From Methanosphaera sp. (lineage in GTDB: Archaea; Methanobacteriota; Methanobacteria; Methanobacteriales; Methanobacteriaceae), in assembly GCA_017430835.1 (NCBI GenBank), contig JAFRMD010000152.1:1-64000 (forward strand): DNA of 64,000 nt, written 5' to 3'. Positions 37,267-45,282 of this stretch are shown one piece after another (the stretch's first letter is position 1; each line of letters starts with the position of its first letter). The translations under genes and the position numbers were made by a program. The notes below the pieces were generated by a model that was not told the DNA's origin, ran no database searches, and saw nothing but the letters and a program-made list of their open reading frames with translations.

Positions 37267-38370
37267 TTACTTCCATTCAAATGGAATCTGATTAATTTGT
37301 GATGGATTTAAGACATCACCATTCATTCTAACAATAATAACATGGAATTTAATATTAAACTTAAGTTCACATAATTTAATAATTTCATCAGAAATTAATT
37401 CAAATACATCGGTTGTTGCTTCTTGTTCATCTAAGATTTTTATAACGTCCTCTGTTGTAATGCAGTCAAAAATTTCCTTCAGTGTTTTTATGTCAACACC
37501 AGCTAAAGCAGAGTATGCTGTCATAATCTCACGACGGCTATCGGCAATACTTTGTTTCGTGTTAAAAATACCTGCTGCAATTTTAATTAGTTTACCTGCA
37601 TGACCAAACAAGGTAATGGAATCTATCTCATGTGTTTTATCAGCTTCTTCAAGCATATATCCAACGAAATTACTCATTTCAATAATTTCATCATCTTCAA
37701 TGATTAAGCGTTCCTTTGCAATCCTAGTTCCAATATTTCCTGGAACAAATAACAAATCCTTAAAATTATTGGCAACAGCAACATCAATCTGAACTCTTAA
37801 AGAATCAGTATATGCTTTGGAAGACATTGGCCTTGCAATACCAGTAGTACCTAATACTGATATGCCATCAATAATTCCCAATCTACTATTCATGGTTTTA
37901 GGAGCTAACTTTTTTCCTTCTGGAATGATAATTTTTACAATTGCACCTTTATCTTCAGGTAAATATTTTTCAACATTTTCTTTAATCATCTTACGAGGAA
38001 CAGGGTTAATTGCATATTCACCAACTTCTATTTGAAGTCCAGGTTTAGTAACTTTACCTACTCCCTCACCAGCAGTAATTTCAACAATACCTGTGTCTGT
38101 TAATGTTACTTCCGAAACAACTTCTATTCCTCTTGTAACATCAGGATCATTATATGTTGGCTTAATTACTGAAGCAGTAGATTGAATATCACTAATTTGT
38201 TTGCTTTCTTTGATTTCTACAGTTAAATTACTTGTAGGTGCTTGAATAGTAACTACTTCAGGAGGTTCACCGATAATATTTAGTAAAGCAGCAACACTTG
38301 CTGCGGTTGCACAGCTTCCTGTTGTAATACCTGACTTTTCTTTTGAATTTTTATGAGCTTCTATTTCAAT
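37267..38370 (-). CDS. cbiD: Cobalt-precorrin-5B C1-methyltransferase CbiD, start obscured or frameshifted
   Basis: CbiD methylates C1 of cobalt-precorrin-5B in anaerobic cobamide synthesis. The frame upstream of the first ATG (37989) clearly codes the CbiD N-terminal part, including GITTGSCATAAS and later GEGVGKVTKPGLQI and NPVPRKMI; LFGHAGKL lies downstream. In frame there is no ATG, GTG or TTG between the stop at 38377-38379 and 37989. An ATG at 38373-38375 is one base out of register: one more G in the GGG run would give ATG-GGG-ATT-GAA. Either a non-standard start (ATT 38370 or ATA 38364) or a one-base frameshift is needed. With ATT the protein has 367 residues, normal for CbiD. Confidence 0.82.
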   Translation of the reverse strand: MEIEAHKNSKEKSGITTGSCATAASVAALLNIIGEPPEVVTIQAPTSNLTVEIKESKQISDIQSTASVIKPTYNDPDVTRGIEVVSEVTLTDTGIVEITAGEGVGKVTKPGLQIEVGEYAINPVPRKMIKENVEKYLPEDKGAIVKIIIPEGKKLAPKTMNSRLGIIDGISVLGTTGIARPMSSKAYTDSLRVQIDVAVANNFKDLLFVPGNIGTRIAKERLIIEDDEIIEMSNFVGYMLEEADKTHEIDSITLFGHAGKLIKIAAGIFNTKQSIADSRREIMTAYSALAGVDIKTLKEIFDCITTEDVIKILDEQEATTDVFELISDEIIKLCELKFNIKFHVIIVRMNGDVLNPSQINQIPFEWK

Positions 38371-38430
38371 CCCATCCTAATAAAAGTTATATAATATTAG
38401 TGTTTGTCAATACTGACTAAAATTATTTTT

Positions 38431-38483
38431 ACAAAAATAGAATTTGAAAAGTAAAATATTTAAAATTTAAATGGTGGGAGGGG
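38431..38483 (-). terminator. C-rich plus T-tract element after thioredoxin-like gene
   Basis: Minus-strand read after the gene ending at 38499: CCCCTCCCACCA, then AT-rich DNA and ACTTTTCAAATTCTATTTTTGT. The second half nearly repeats the element at 27609-27645. It lies between the thioredoxin-like gene and cbiD and probably ends the former's transcript. Confidence 0.45.
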
Positions 38484-38498
38484 ATGTAGCTTTATAAT

Positions 38499-38765
38499 TT
38501 ATTTTTTTCTTAAAAGTGTTTTTTTAATTTTTCTAACTATTTCTTCAGGTTCTGGTGCACCAATAAATGCAACTTCGCCATCTACAACTATTGTAGGTAC
38601 GGACATAATTTGATATTCTCGAACTTTGTCTAGATTTTCATCAACATTTAAATGTTCATAGTCTACGTCGTCTCCTAATTCTTCTACTGCTTTTTCTGCA
38701 GCAGCAACTGCCATAGGACAGTAAGGACATGATTGTGATGTAAATACTTCCAATTTTACGCTCAT
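38499..38765 (-). CDS. Small thioredoxin/glutaredoxin-like protein (CPYC)
   Basis: Redox protein of 88 residues. The CPYC active site is at residues 13-16 (SQSCPYCPMA), the cis-proline segment MSVPTIVVDG follows, and GAPEPEEIVRKI closes the fold. The size and motif match the small thioredoxin/glutaredoxin-like proteins of methanogens (as from Methanothermobacter and Methanocaldococcus). It likely reduces disulfides in the cytoplasm. AGGAG precedes the ATG. It is divergent from the shikimate kinase gene. Confidence 0.9.
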   Translation of the reverse strand: MSVKLEVFTSQSCPYCPMAVAAAEKAVEELGDDVDYEHLNVDENLDKVREYQIMSVPTIVVDGEVAFIGAPEPEEIVRKIKKTLLRKK

Positions 38766-38867
38766 TTTATTTTTCTCCTGTATTATTTATTAATAGTTAT
38801 TATTGATATTATTTATACTTTGAGTATATATTATAATATATTATACGAAAATGGAAAGAAGATTATT

Positions 38868-39782
38868 ATGGTAAAAGTTAGGTCACCAGCTTCAGCAACG
38901 GTAATAAATGCAATAAGTATTGGAAAGGGTTCTGCATTTGGGATTGAACTATATGTAACTGCTGATGTTAAAGTAATAGGCTATGATGCAAATGAGGACA
39001 TAGAAATTATTTCACAAAGTTTAGATGATCCTGATATGGATATTAGTTTGATGAATTTATGTGCTAAAATGGCTTATGAAAGGTTATGTGAAGTTCCAGA
39101 ATTTAATTTAAAAAATATTAGATTAAAAATTGAAACAAAATCGGATATACCTCCAGGTTCGGGGTTATCTAGCAGTAGTGCAACATCAAATTCTGTTGTT
39201 TATGCAACAATGATTGCTCTTCTAGATGAAGCCAATATGAATCTGGATGATGTTGGCATTGTTAAGGAAGATATATTAAATATGGGTATTGATGCATCAT
39301 TAGAATGTGGTGTAACAGCAACGGGGGCTTATGACGATGCTTCAGCATCATTTTATGGTGGTTGGAAAATTACAGACAATTATGGACGTAAAATATTAAA
39401 AGAGTATCTTGTAGATTATGAGAAAGTATTAATATATATACCAAACAAATCTTTATATACTGCACAGTCTGATGTAAAAAGAATGCAAACTTTGGCATCA
39501 CTTGTGGAAATTGCATTTGAAAATGCAATTAATAATAATATTGAAAAGGCTCTAACCTTAAATGGCTTCTTATATTGTGCATCATTGAATTTAGATAGTC
39601 AAATTGCAATGGATGCGTTAACAGCAGGAGCTACTGCCGCAGGATTATCTGGTACAGGTTCTGCATATACTATTTTAGTTGATAATGATACAAAAATTGA
39701 TGAAATTAAGAATGCATTATCTAAATATCCTGGACGTGTAATAGAAACAAAACCGGATAATATTGGATCGGTAGTTATATAA
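38868..39782 (+). CDS. aroK': Archaeal shikimate kinase (GHMP family)
   Basis: GHMP-superfamily kinase of 304 residues phosphorylating shikimate, replacing the unrelated bacterial AroK. PPGSGLSSSSATSN (about 90-103) is the GHMP ATP-binding motif, MVKVRSPASATVINAI the family N-terminus, and AGLSGTGSAYTILV motif 3. The frame runs up to a TTG at 38820, but that stretch contains TATA-like DNA; ATG 38868 begins the conserved part. It is followed within nine bases by the chorismate mutase gene. Confidence 0.92.
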   Translation: MVKVRSPASATVINAISIGKGSAFGIELYVTADVKVIGYDANEDIEIISQSLDDPDMDISLMNLCAKMAYERLCEVPEFNLKNIRLKIETKSDIPPGSGLSSSSATSNSVVYATMIALLDEANMNLDDVGIVKEDILNMGIDASLECGVTATGAYDDASASFYGGWKITDNYGRKILKEYLVDYEKVLIYIPNKSLYTAQSDVKRMQTLASLVEIAFENAINNNIEKALTLNGFLYCASLNLDSQIAMDALTAGATAAGLSGTGSAYTILVDNDTKIDEIKNALSKYPGRVIETKPDNIGSVVI

Positions 39783-39791
39783 AGTGATTAT

Positions 39792-40079
39792 ATGGATGAA
39801 AAAGAAGCAAATAATTTGTTGGAAAATTCAAGAAGAAAAATTGATGAATTTGATAATCAAATTTTAGAATTAATTCTTGAAAGGACAGCTCTTGCTAAAG
39901 ATATTGTCACGGCAAAAAAAGTTTTAAAGAAGGATCTTTTTGATGCTTCTAGAGAAGAAATTATACGTAATAAGGTAATAAATGCTGTTGCAGATAAAGA
40001 AATAAATACGGATAAAGTTGTTGAAGTATTTGAATTATTAGCAGCAATAAGCAAAGAAGAGCAAAAAAAATATTTATAA
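39792..40079 (+). CDS. Chorismate mutase (AroQ class)
   Basis: All-helical enzyme of 95 residues converting chorismate to prephenate for Phe and Tyr synthesis. RRKIDEFDNQILELILERTALAKDI is split here by the usual AroQ pattern: SRRKIDEFDN with the catalytic Arg, then LERTALAKDIVTAKK. GTGAT four bases before the ATG is the ribosome-binding site. It forms an operon with shikimate kinase and precedes the S17e gene. Confidence 0.88.
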   Translation: MDEKEANNLLENSRRKIDEFDNQILELILERTALAKDIVTAKKVLKKDLFDASREEIIRNKVINAVADKEINTDKVVEVFELLAAISKEEQKKYL

Positions 40080-40125
40080 ATTAACGTTAATTAAAATTAT
40101 ACATTGAAATTTTGGAGGTTTGATT

Positions 40126-40308
40126 ATGGGAAATATTAGAACAACATTTGTAAAAAGAACAGCAAAAGAATTATTAGAATTACACGGTGATAAATTTAAT
40201 AATGATTTTGAAAACAACAAACAAGTTGTAGCAGAATACTCAACAGTATCTACAAAACACTTAAGAAACCAAATTGCAGGTTACGCAACTCATTTAATGG
40301 ATCAATAA
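40126..40308 (+). CDS. rps17e: Small ribosomal subunit protein eS17
   Basis: Ribosomal protein of 60 residues found in archaea and eukaryotes only. [19 protein letters not shown] and [16 protein letters not shown] are diagnostic. GGAGG lies eight bases before ATG 40126; an in-frame TTG at 40120 is too near that site. It sits between aromatic and lysine biosynthesis genes, an order I believe is common in Methanobacteriales. A T-tract (about 40329-40336) follows. Confidence 0.95.
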   Translation: MGNIRTTFVKRTAKELLELHGDKFNNDFENNKQVVAEYSTVSTKHLRNQIAGYATHLMDQ

Positions 40309-40641
40309 GCACATTATTGACTCTCACTTTTTTTTATATTTTAAATAATTTTTCATCATTATTTCTAACGATTTTATTGACATAATCTAAAAATTAACAC
40401 TGTTAATTTAATTTTATATGGCCCTTTTTAGATATGTGAAATAATTGAAACTAAACAAAATCCTTTTTTAAAATTGTATTAATATCTAAACTTTTTTTCA
40501 AAAATTAAAGTTTTAACAGATATTCTAACATAAATTTTATTATTATATAAATCACATATATTATTAGGAATAATTATATTATAAGTTCATGAAAAAATGA
40601 ACAATATTTTCTATATAATCAATTAATTAAAAGGTGAATTT
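40309..40641. other. Intergenic region and promoter of the lysC-dap-asd operon
   Basis: No gene seen. It begins with a CACTTTTTTTTATATTTT terminator-like tract after rps17e. Two TATA-like boxes occur, TATATAAA near 40542-40549 and TTATATTATA near 40574-40583. A perfect dyad follows at 40585-40602. AAGGTGA at 40632-40638 serves lysC. Confidence 0.5.
40585..40602. promoter_or_regulatory. Inverted repeat between TATA box and lysC (candidate operator)
   Basis: GTTCAT-N6-ATGAAC, a perfect 6-base dyad, lies directly after TTATATTATA and would cover the predicted transcription start, about 25 bases after the box. A repressor bound here would block initiation of lysC-dapA-dapB-asd. The binding protein is unknown. 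Confidence 0.4.
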
Positions 40642-41868
40642 ATGGGAATCGTTGTGGCGAAATTTGGTGGAACCTCCGTCGGAACTGGTGAAAGGATTAA
40701 TAAAGCTGCTAAATCAGTCGTAGATGAATACATGAAAGGAAATAAAGTTGTTGTTGTAGTCTCCGCTATAAACAAAACTACTGATGAATCTATAAAGTTG
40801 GTTAAAGAATCAATTGGTGACTCAGTTACTTCCAAACAGTTAGCCGGAATACTGGCAATGGGTGAAATGCAAAGTGTAAGGATTATGGCAGCAACCATTG
40901 AATCATTAGGGGTAAAATCAGAATATATCGACCCATTTAGTGAAAAATGGCCTGTAATTACAGATAGTGATTACTTAAATGCAATGATAGATAAAGAAGA
41001 AACTAAAAAACGGGCACAAGAACACATTGCAAAATTAATTAATCAAGGAATTATTCCAGTAATCTGTGGTTTCTTAGGAAAAGATTTGGAAGGTTCAGTT
41101 ACAACACTTGGAAGAGGTGGAAGTGATGTTTCAGCTTTCCTATTAGGTCATTGTTTGGGAGCAGATGAAGTAGTGATAGTCACTGATGTAAAAGGTGTAA
41201 TGTCTACTGATCCACGTAAATTGGACACAGCAGAGAAGTTGGATAAGATAACAGTAGAAGAAATGATTGATTTGGCAAATTATGGTGCTCAAGTATTACA
41301 TCCAAATGCCTTAAGATACAAAGATCCAGAGATTAAAGCAAAAATTATTAGTTTTGAATATGGTGATTTAAGAGTTCATGGGACGGACATTATAGGTCCA
41401 GCGCATCCTGAAGAAGAAGTAATTTCAATAATGAAATTAAACGAGAAATTGTCTGTAATTGCAGTTGTAGGCGAAGAATTAATGAACAAAAACGGGATAA
41501 TTGCAGACATCACCAAGAAAGTTAGTGATAATGGCTTAGGAATTTATGGCATATCCACTGGCGAAAGTTCTATTACTTTATTCTTTAAAGAAGAAGATGC
41601 AACAAAAGCACATAAATTATTACATGAACTAGTAATTGGTGGAGATAGATATAGTTCAATTTCATTAGGTCAAAAAATTGCAATGATTTCTGTAGTTAGT
41701 CATGATTTTATAGATACGCCTGGCATCATAGCCAATATAACGAATCCATTACATGAAAATAATATCAATATAGTAGAATTATCTTCTAGTCAAACATCTG
41801 TAGTCGTATTTGTTGACTGGGAAGATGGTGATAAAGCATATGAATTAATAAAGGAGACTTTACAATGA
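40642..41868 (+). CDS. lysC: Aspartate kinase
   Basis: First enzyme of the aspartate pathway, 408 residues, phosphorylating aspartate. [15 protein letters not shown] is the kinase N-terminus, [19 protein letters not shown] the Asp/ATP site, and [12 protein letters not shown] a further block. Two ACT domains in the last 150 residues ([37 protein letters not shown]) probably sense end-product lysine or threonine. AAGGTGA lies four bases before the ATG. It heads lysC-dapA-dapB-asd and overlaps dapA by four bases. Confidence 0.95.
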   Translation: MGIVVAKFGGTSVGTGERINKAAKSVVDEYMKGNKVVVVVSAINKTTDESIKLVKESIGDSVTSKQLAGILAMGEMQSVRIMAATIESLGVKSEYIDPFSEKWPVITDSDYLNAMIDKEETKKRAQEHIAKLINQGIIPVICGFLGKDLEGSVTTLGRGGSDVSAFLLGHCLGADEVVIVTDVKGVMSTDPRKLDTAEKLDKITVEEMIDLANYGAQVLHPNALRYKDPEIKAKIISFEYGDLRVHGTDIIGPAHPEEEVISIMKLNEKLSVIAVVGEELMNKNGIIADITKKVSDNGLGIYGISTGESSITLFFKEEDATKAHKLLHELVIGGDRYSSISLGQKIAMISVVSHDFIDTPGIIANITNPLHENNINIVELSSSQTSVVVFVDWEDGDKAYELIKETLQ

Positions 41869-42758
41869 ATTTAGATGGAACACATGTCGCTATGGTTACA
41901 CCATTGGACGATGATAAAAACATTAATGAAGAAGAGTATAGAAATTTAATAGATTTTCTAATAGAAGGTGGAGTTGAAGGTATTCTTGCTGCAGGAACTA
42001 CTGGTGAATCAGCAACAATGACTCATGAAGAACATCAAAAAGTAATTGATATAATGATTGACCAAGTAGATGGTCGAGCATTAACTATTGCAGGTGCTGG
42101 AAGCAATGCCACTTCAGAAGCAATGGATTTAGTTAAATATGCAGAAAATACAGGTGCAGATGCGGCATTAGTTATAACTCCTTACTATAATAAGCCACAA
42201 CAAAAGGGGTTATATGAACATTTCAAATTATTAAATGATTCAAACGACATTCCTATAATTGCTTACAATGTACCTTCAAGAACAGGTATTGATTTATCAG
42301 TTGAATCCATAGTTGATATAGCAAAATTAGATAACATAGTTGCAATTAAGGAAGCAAATCCTGATTTAAATAAATTGGCTTCAGTATTCAATGAATTGGA
42401 AAAAGAGAATTTAACAGAAAATTTCACAGTTTTATCAGGTAATGACTCATTAACTTTACCTATGATTGCCCAAGGAGCACGAGGAGTAATTAGTGTTGCA
42501 GCAAATGTATTACCATCAGAAATGTCAACAATGGTAAGAGAAGCTTTAAATGGAAACTATGATGAAGCAAGAAAATTATCCAATGATTTATTTGATTTAA
42601 TGGATGTGATGTTTATAGAAGCAAGTCCAGCTCCAGCAAAAAGAGCATTAAATTTAATGGGTAAAAATATGGGCGGTTTAAGATTACCATTACTTGAAAT
42701 GACTGAAGCAAATGATGAGATATTACAGGAAGTAATGAAAAAATATGATTTAATTTAA
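41865..42758 (+). CDS. dapA: 4-Hydroxy-tetrahydrodipicolinate synthase
   Basis: Schiff-base aldolase of 297 residues joining pyruvate with aspartate semialdehyde for lysine synthesis. [14 protein letters not shown] is the pyruvate-binding loop, [11 protein letters not shown] holds the catalytic Tyr, and [10 protein letters not shown] contains the Schiff-base Lys. The ATG overlaps the lysC stop (ATGA), so the genes are translationally coupled. Length is as expected. Confidence 0.95.
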   Translation: MNLDGTHVAMVTPLDDDKNINEEEYRNLIDFLIEGGVEGILAAGTTGESATMTHEEHQKVIDIMIDQVDGRALTIAGAGSNATSEAMDLVKYAENTGADAALVITPYYNKPQQKGLYEHFKLLNDSNDIPIIAYNVPSRTGIDLSVESIVDIAKLDNIVAIKEANPDLNKLASVFNELEKENLTENFTVLSGNDSLTLPMIAQGARGVISVAANVLPSEMSTMVREALNGNYDEARKLSNDLFDLMDVMFIEASPAPAKRALNLMGKNMGGLRLPLLEMTEANDEILQEVMKKYDLI

Positions 42759-42767
42759 GGTGAAAGA

Positions 42768-43589
42768 ATGATAAGAGTTGCAGTTACTGGTTGTGCAGGA
42801 AATATGGGTTCAAAAATCATAAGAACTGTACAAGAACAAGAAAATATGGAAGTAGTTATGGGTATAGAAATACCTAACTCTCCTCTTGCAGGAAAAGATG
42901 TCGGAGAACAAATTGGATTAGGAACAATCGGTGTAAAAATTATTGGTTCACAAGATTTAAAATCTGAACTTGAATCAGTAAAACCTGATGTATTAATTGA
43001 TTTTACTATCGCTACAGCAGCAGTTGAAACAGTTAAAACATGTGCTGAATGTGGAGTTAATGTTGTAGTAGGTACTACAGGCATTAAGGATGATCAATTG
43101 GAAATTATGCATAACGCTATCAAAGAAAACAATATTAAAGCAGTAATATCACCTAATATGGCTACAGGAGTAAACGTATTCTTTGAAATTGTTGGTCAAG
43201 TTGCAAAAATATTGGGTCATGAATATGATGTTGAAATAGTCGAAGCACATCACCACAATAAACAAGATGCACCTTCAGGAACCGCCAAGAGAGCAGCAGA
43301 AATTGTTGCAGAAAACTTAGACTTAAGTTTAAATGAAACTGCTTGTTATGGAAGAGAAGGTATGGTAGGTAAACGTCCAAAAGATGAAATAGGAATTCAT
43401 GCAGTTCGTGGTGGCGATATTGTAGGTGATCATACAGTAATGTTCTGTGGTGATGGTGAAAGAATAGAAGTTATTCACAGAGCATCCACAAGACAAGCAT
43501 TTGTTAATGGTGTAATAAGAGCAGTTAATTATTTGATGACATCACAAGACAAAGCTATAGCTGACATGTTTGATGTATTAGGATTATAA
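42768..43589 (+). CDS. dapB: 4-Hydroxy-tetrahydrodipicolinate reductase
   Basis: NAD(P)H-dependent enzyme of 273 residues, next step after DapA. VAVTGCAGNMGSKI is the nucleotide-binding loop, VVVGTTGIKDDQ and ISPNMATGVNVFFE are conserved, and EAHHHNKQDAPSGTAKRAA is the catalytic signature with the two key His and Lys. GGTGAAAG lies before the ATG, nine bases after dapA. Confidence 0.95.
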   Translation: MIRVAVTGCAGNMGSKIIRTVQEQENMEVVMGIEIPNSPLAGKDVGEQIGLGTIGVKIIGSQDLKSELESVKPDVLIDFTIATAAVETVKTCAECGVNVVVGTTGIKDDQLEIMHNAIKENNIKAVISPNMATGVNVFFEIVGQVAKILGHEYDVEIVEAHHHNKQDAPSGTAKRAAEIVAENLDLSLNETACYGREGMVGKRPKDEIGIHAVRGGDIVGDHTVMFCGDGERIEVIHRASTRQAFVNGVIRAVNYLMTSQDKAIADMFDVLGL

Positions 43590-43606
43590 TAAATAAAAGT
43601 GATATT

Positions 43607-44659
43607 ATGGTACGAAATGTATGTGTATTAGGTGCTACAGGTATGGTTGGACAAAGATTTATTCAATTATTGTCTCAAATTCCTGATTTTAATATAGTTA
43701 ATGTAGCAGCCTCAAAAAAATCAGCAGGTAAACGATATGAAGATGCAGTTACATGGCATCAAACAACACCAATACCTGATGAAGTAAAAGATATGAAAAT
43801 TGTTAACACAGATCCGGCTGAAGTAAGTGATGATGTGGATTTTGTATTTGCATCATTGCCTGCAGGATTAGCTGAACCTGTCGAAGCAGCTTTTGCAGAA
43901 AAATTCATTGTTGCATCAAATGCAAGTGTTAACCGTATGAAAGAAAATATTCCTTTGGTAATCCCTGAAGTAAACCCTGAACATCTTGAAATGATGGAAA
44001 CACAGAAGGATATTAATGGATGGGATGGTTGTATTGTAACAAATCCTAACTGTTCAACAATTGCATTAACTTTAACACTCAAACCATTGTTTGACAAATA
44101 TACTTTTAAAAGAGTATCTGTTACAACAATGCAGGCAGTAAGTGGGGCAGGATATAATGGAGTGCCCTCCATGGGTATTCTAGACAATATTATACCATAT
44201 ATTGGCGGGGAAGAAGAAAAAATGCAATCCGAAACTTTACATTTATTGGGTAAAGCAAATGGAGGATTGGTTGAGAAAGCAAATTTCTCTTTAAGTGCTT
44301 CATGTAATAGGGTAGGAGTTGTTGATGGACACACAGAATCAGTATCAATTGAATTTGAAGAAGATGATGTAAGTGTTGAAGATATTGAAAAATCAATGAA
44401 TGACTTCCGTGGAATTCCTCAAAAAGAGGGATTGTCTTTTGCACCTGAACAACCAGTTATAGTAAGAAAAGAAGTTGATAGACCACAACCTCGTATGGAT
44501 AGAGATTCTGGTCATGGTATGAGTGTATCAGTAGGTAGAGTACGGGAAGACGTATTTGAAAACAGTTTCAAATATACTCTTGTAGGCCATAATACCATAC
44601 GTGGGGCAGCAGGAGCTTCAATTTTAAATGCTCAATTAATTTCCAAATTATACTTATAA
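43607..44659 (+). CDS. asd: Aspartate-semialdehyde dehydrogenase
   Basis: Archaeal/fungal-type enzyme of 350 residues reducing aspartyl phosphate to aspartate semialdehyde. VLGATGMVGQRFIQLL binds NADP, and NPNCSTIALTLTL holds the catalytic Cys. RVGVVDGHTESVSIEF and GRVREDVFENSFKYTLVGHN are later signatures. Its product feeds lysine, threonine and methionine, and in archaea also the aroA' reaction (28769-29563). The start sits behind GTGATATT, the same arrangement proposed for the ATT start of cca. Confidence 0.95.
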   Translation: MVRNVCVLGATGMVGQRFIQLLSQIPDFNIVNVAASKKSAGKRYEDAVTWHQTTPIPDEVKDMKIVNTDPAEVSDDVDFVFASLPAGLAEPVEAAFAEKFIVASNASVNRMKENIPLVIPEVNPEHLEMMETQKDINGWDGCIVTNPNCSTIALTLTLKPLFDKYTFKRVSVTTMQAVSGAGYNGVPSMGILDNIIPYIGGEEEKMQSETLHLLGKANGGLVEKANFSLSASCNRVGVVDGHTESVSIEFEEDDVSVEDIEKSMNDFRGIPQKEGLSFAPEQPVIVRKEVDRPQPRMDRDSGHGMSVSVGRVREDVFENSFKYTLVGHNTIRGAAGASILNAQLISKLYL

Positions 44660-44694
44660 TTTTTTCTTTTTTCTTACTTTTTGTGGTGGATAAA

Positions 44695-45222
44695 ATGTTT
44701 TCTTTTTTATATTCACTAGATGTACTTATATTGGAGTTAGTTAATCATTCATTTCATAACATGCTAACAGATAATGTGGCTATGCTCATATCTTATATGG
44801 GTCTTCTTGCATTTTGGGTTGCAATAATTATATTATTATATCTATTTGGAGGTCAAAAAGGAAAAAACATAGCAAAAAAATTAATTATAGTGCTTGTGGC
44901 CGTAACAATCGTGACTCAATTAATTAAATTATGGATAATGCGTCCTAGACCGTACACTGAATTATCGTCACTGATTGTGTTAGCTACCGAAAGTGACATG
45001 TCATTTCCATCAGGACACACATCAACTTCAACAGCAATGGCATATATATTATCTTCAGAATATCAGAAATGGTATTTTATGTTGATTCCAATAATCGTAG
45101 CTTTGTCTAGATTATATATGGGGGTTCATTATCCATCAGATGTTCTGGGAGGATTTATTTTGGGTTTTATCGTTGCTTATTTGCTTGAACGATACTTAAT
45201 ACAAAAACAACAAAAAAATTAA
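44695..45222 (+). CDS. PAP2-family membrane phosphatase
   Basis: Integral membrane protein of 175 residues with about five helices. The three acid-phosphatase motifs are present: KLWIMRPRPYTE, FPSGHTSTSTA (catalytic His) and SRLYMGVHYPSDVLGG (second His and Asp). It probably dephosphorylates a polyprenyl (pyro)phosphate carrier, linking it to cell-wall or glycan export. ATG 44695 follows GGTGGAT at four bases; an in-frame GTG at 44683 is less likely. Confidence 0.87.
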   Translation: MFSFLYSLDVLILELVNHSFHNMLTDNVAMLISYMGLLAFWVAIIILLYLFGGQKGKNIAKKLIIVLVAVTIVTQLIKLWIMRPRPYTELSSLIVLATESDMSFPSGHTSTSTAMAYILSSEYQKWYFMLIPIIVALSRLYMGVHYPSDVLGGFILGFIVAYLLERYLIQKQQKN

Positions 45223-45282
45223 ATATGGGTTAAAGAAAAACTTTAAAAGATTGAATTAAATATATATTAAATAGTGATCACA

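Noticed and set aside
38361..38375. Four-codon open frame from ATG 38375 as a leader peptide of cbiD
   Set aside because: It is too short to judge; the register with cbiD makes a one-base frameshift or rare start simpler, and no attenuator structure is visible.
43759..44334. Long minus-strand open frame (191 codons) across asd
   Set aside because: It mirrors a strongly supported plus-strand enzyme gene, has no ribosome-binding site and gives no recognisable protein; codon bias of asd alone creates it.
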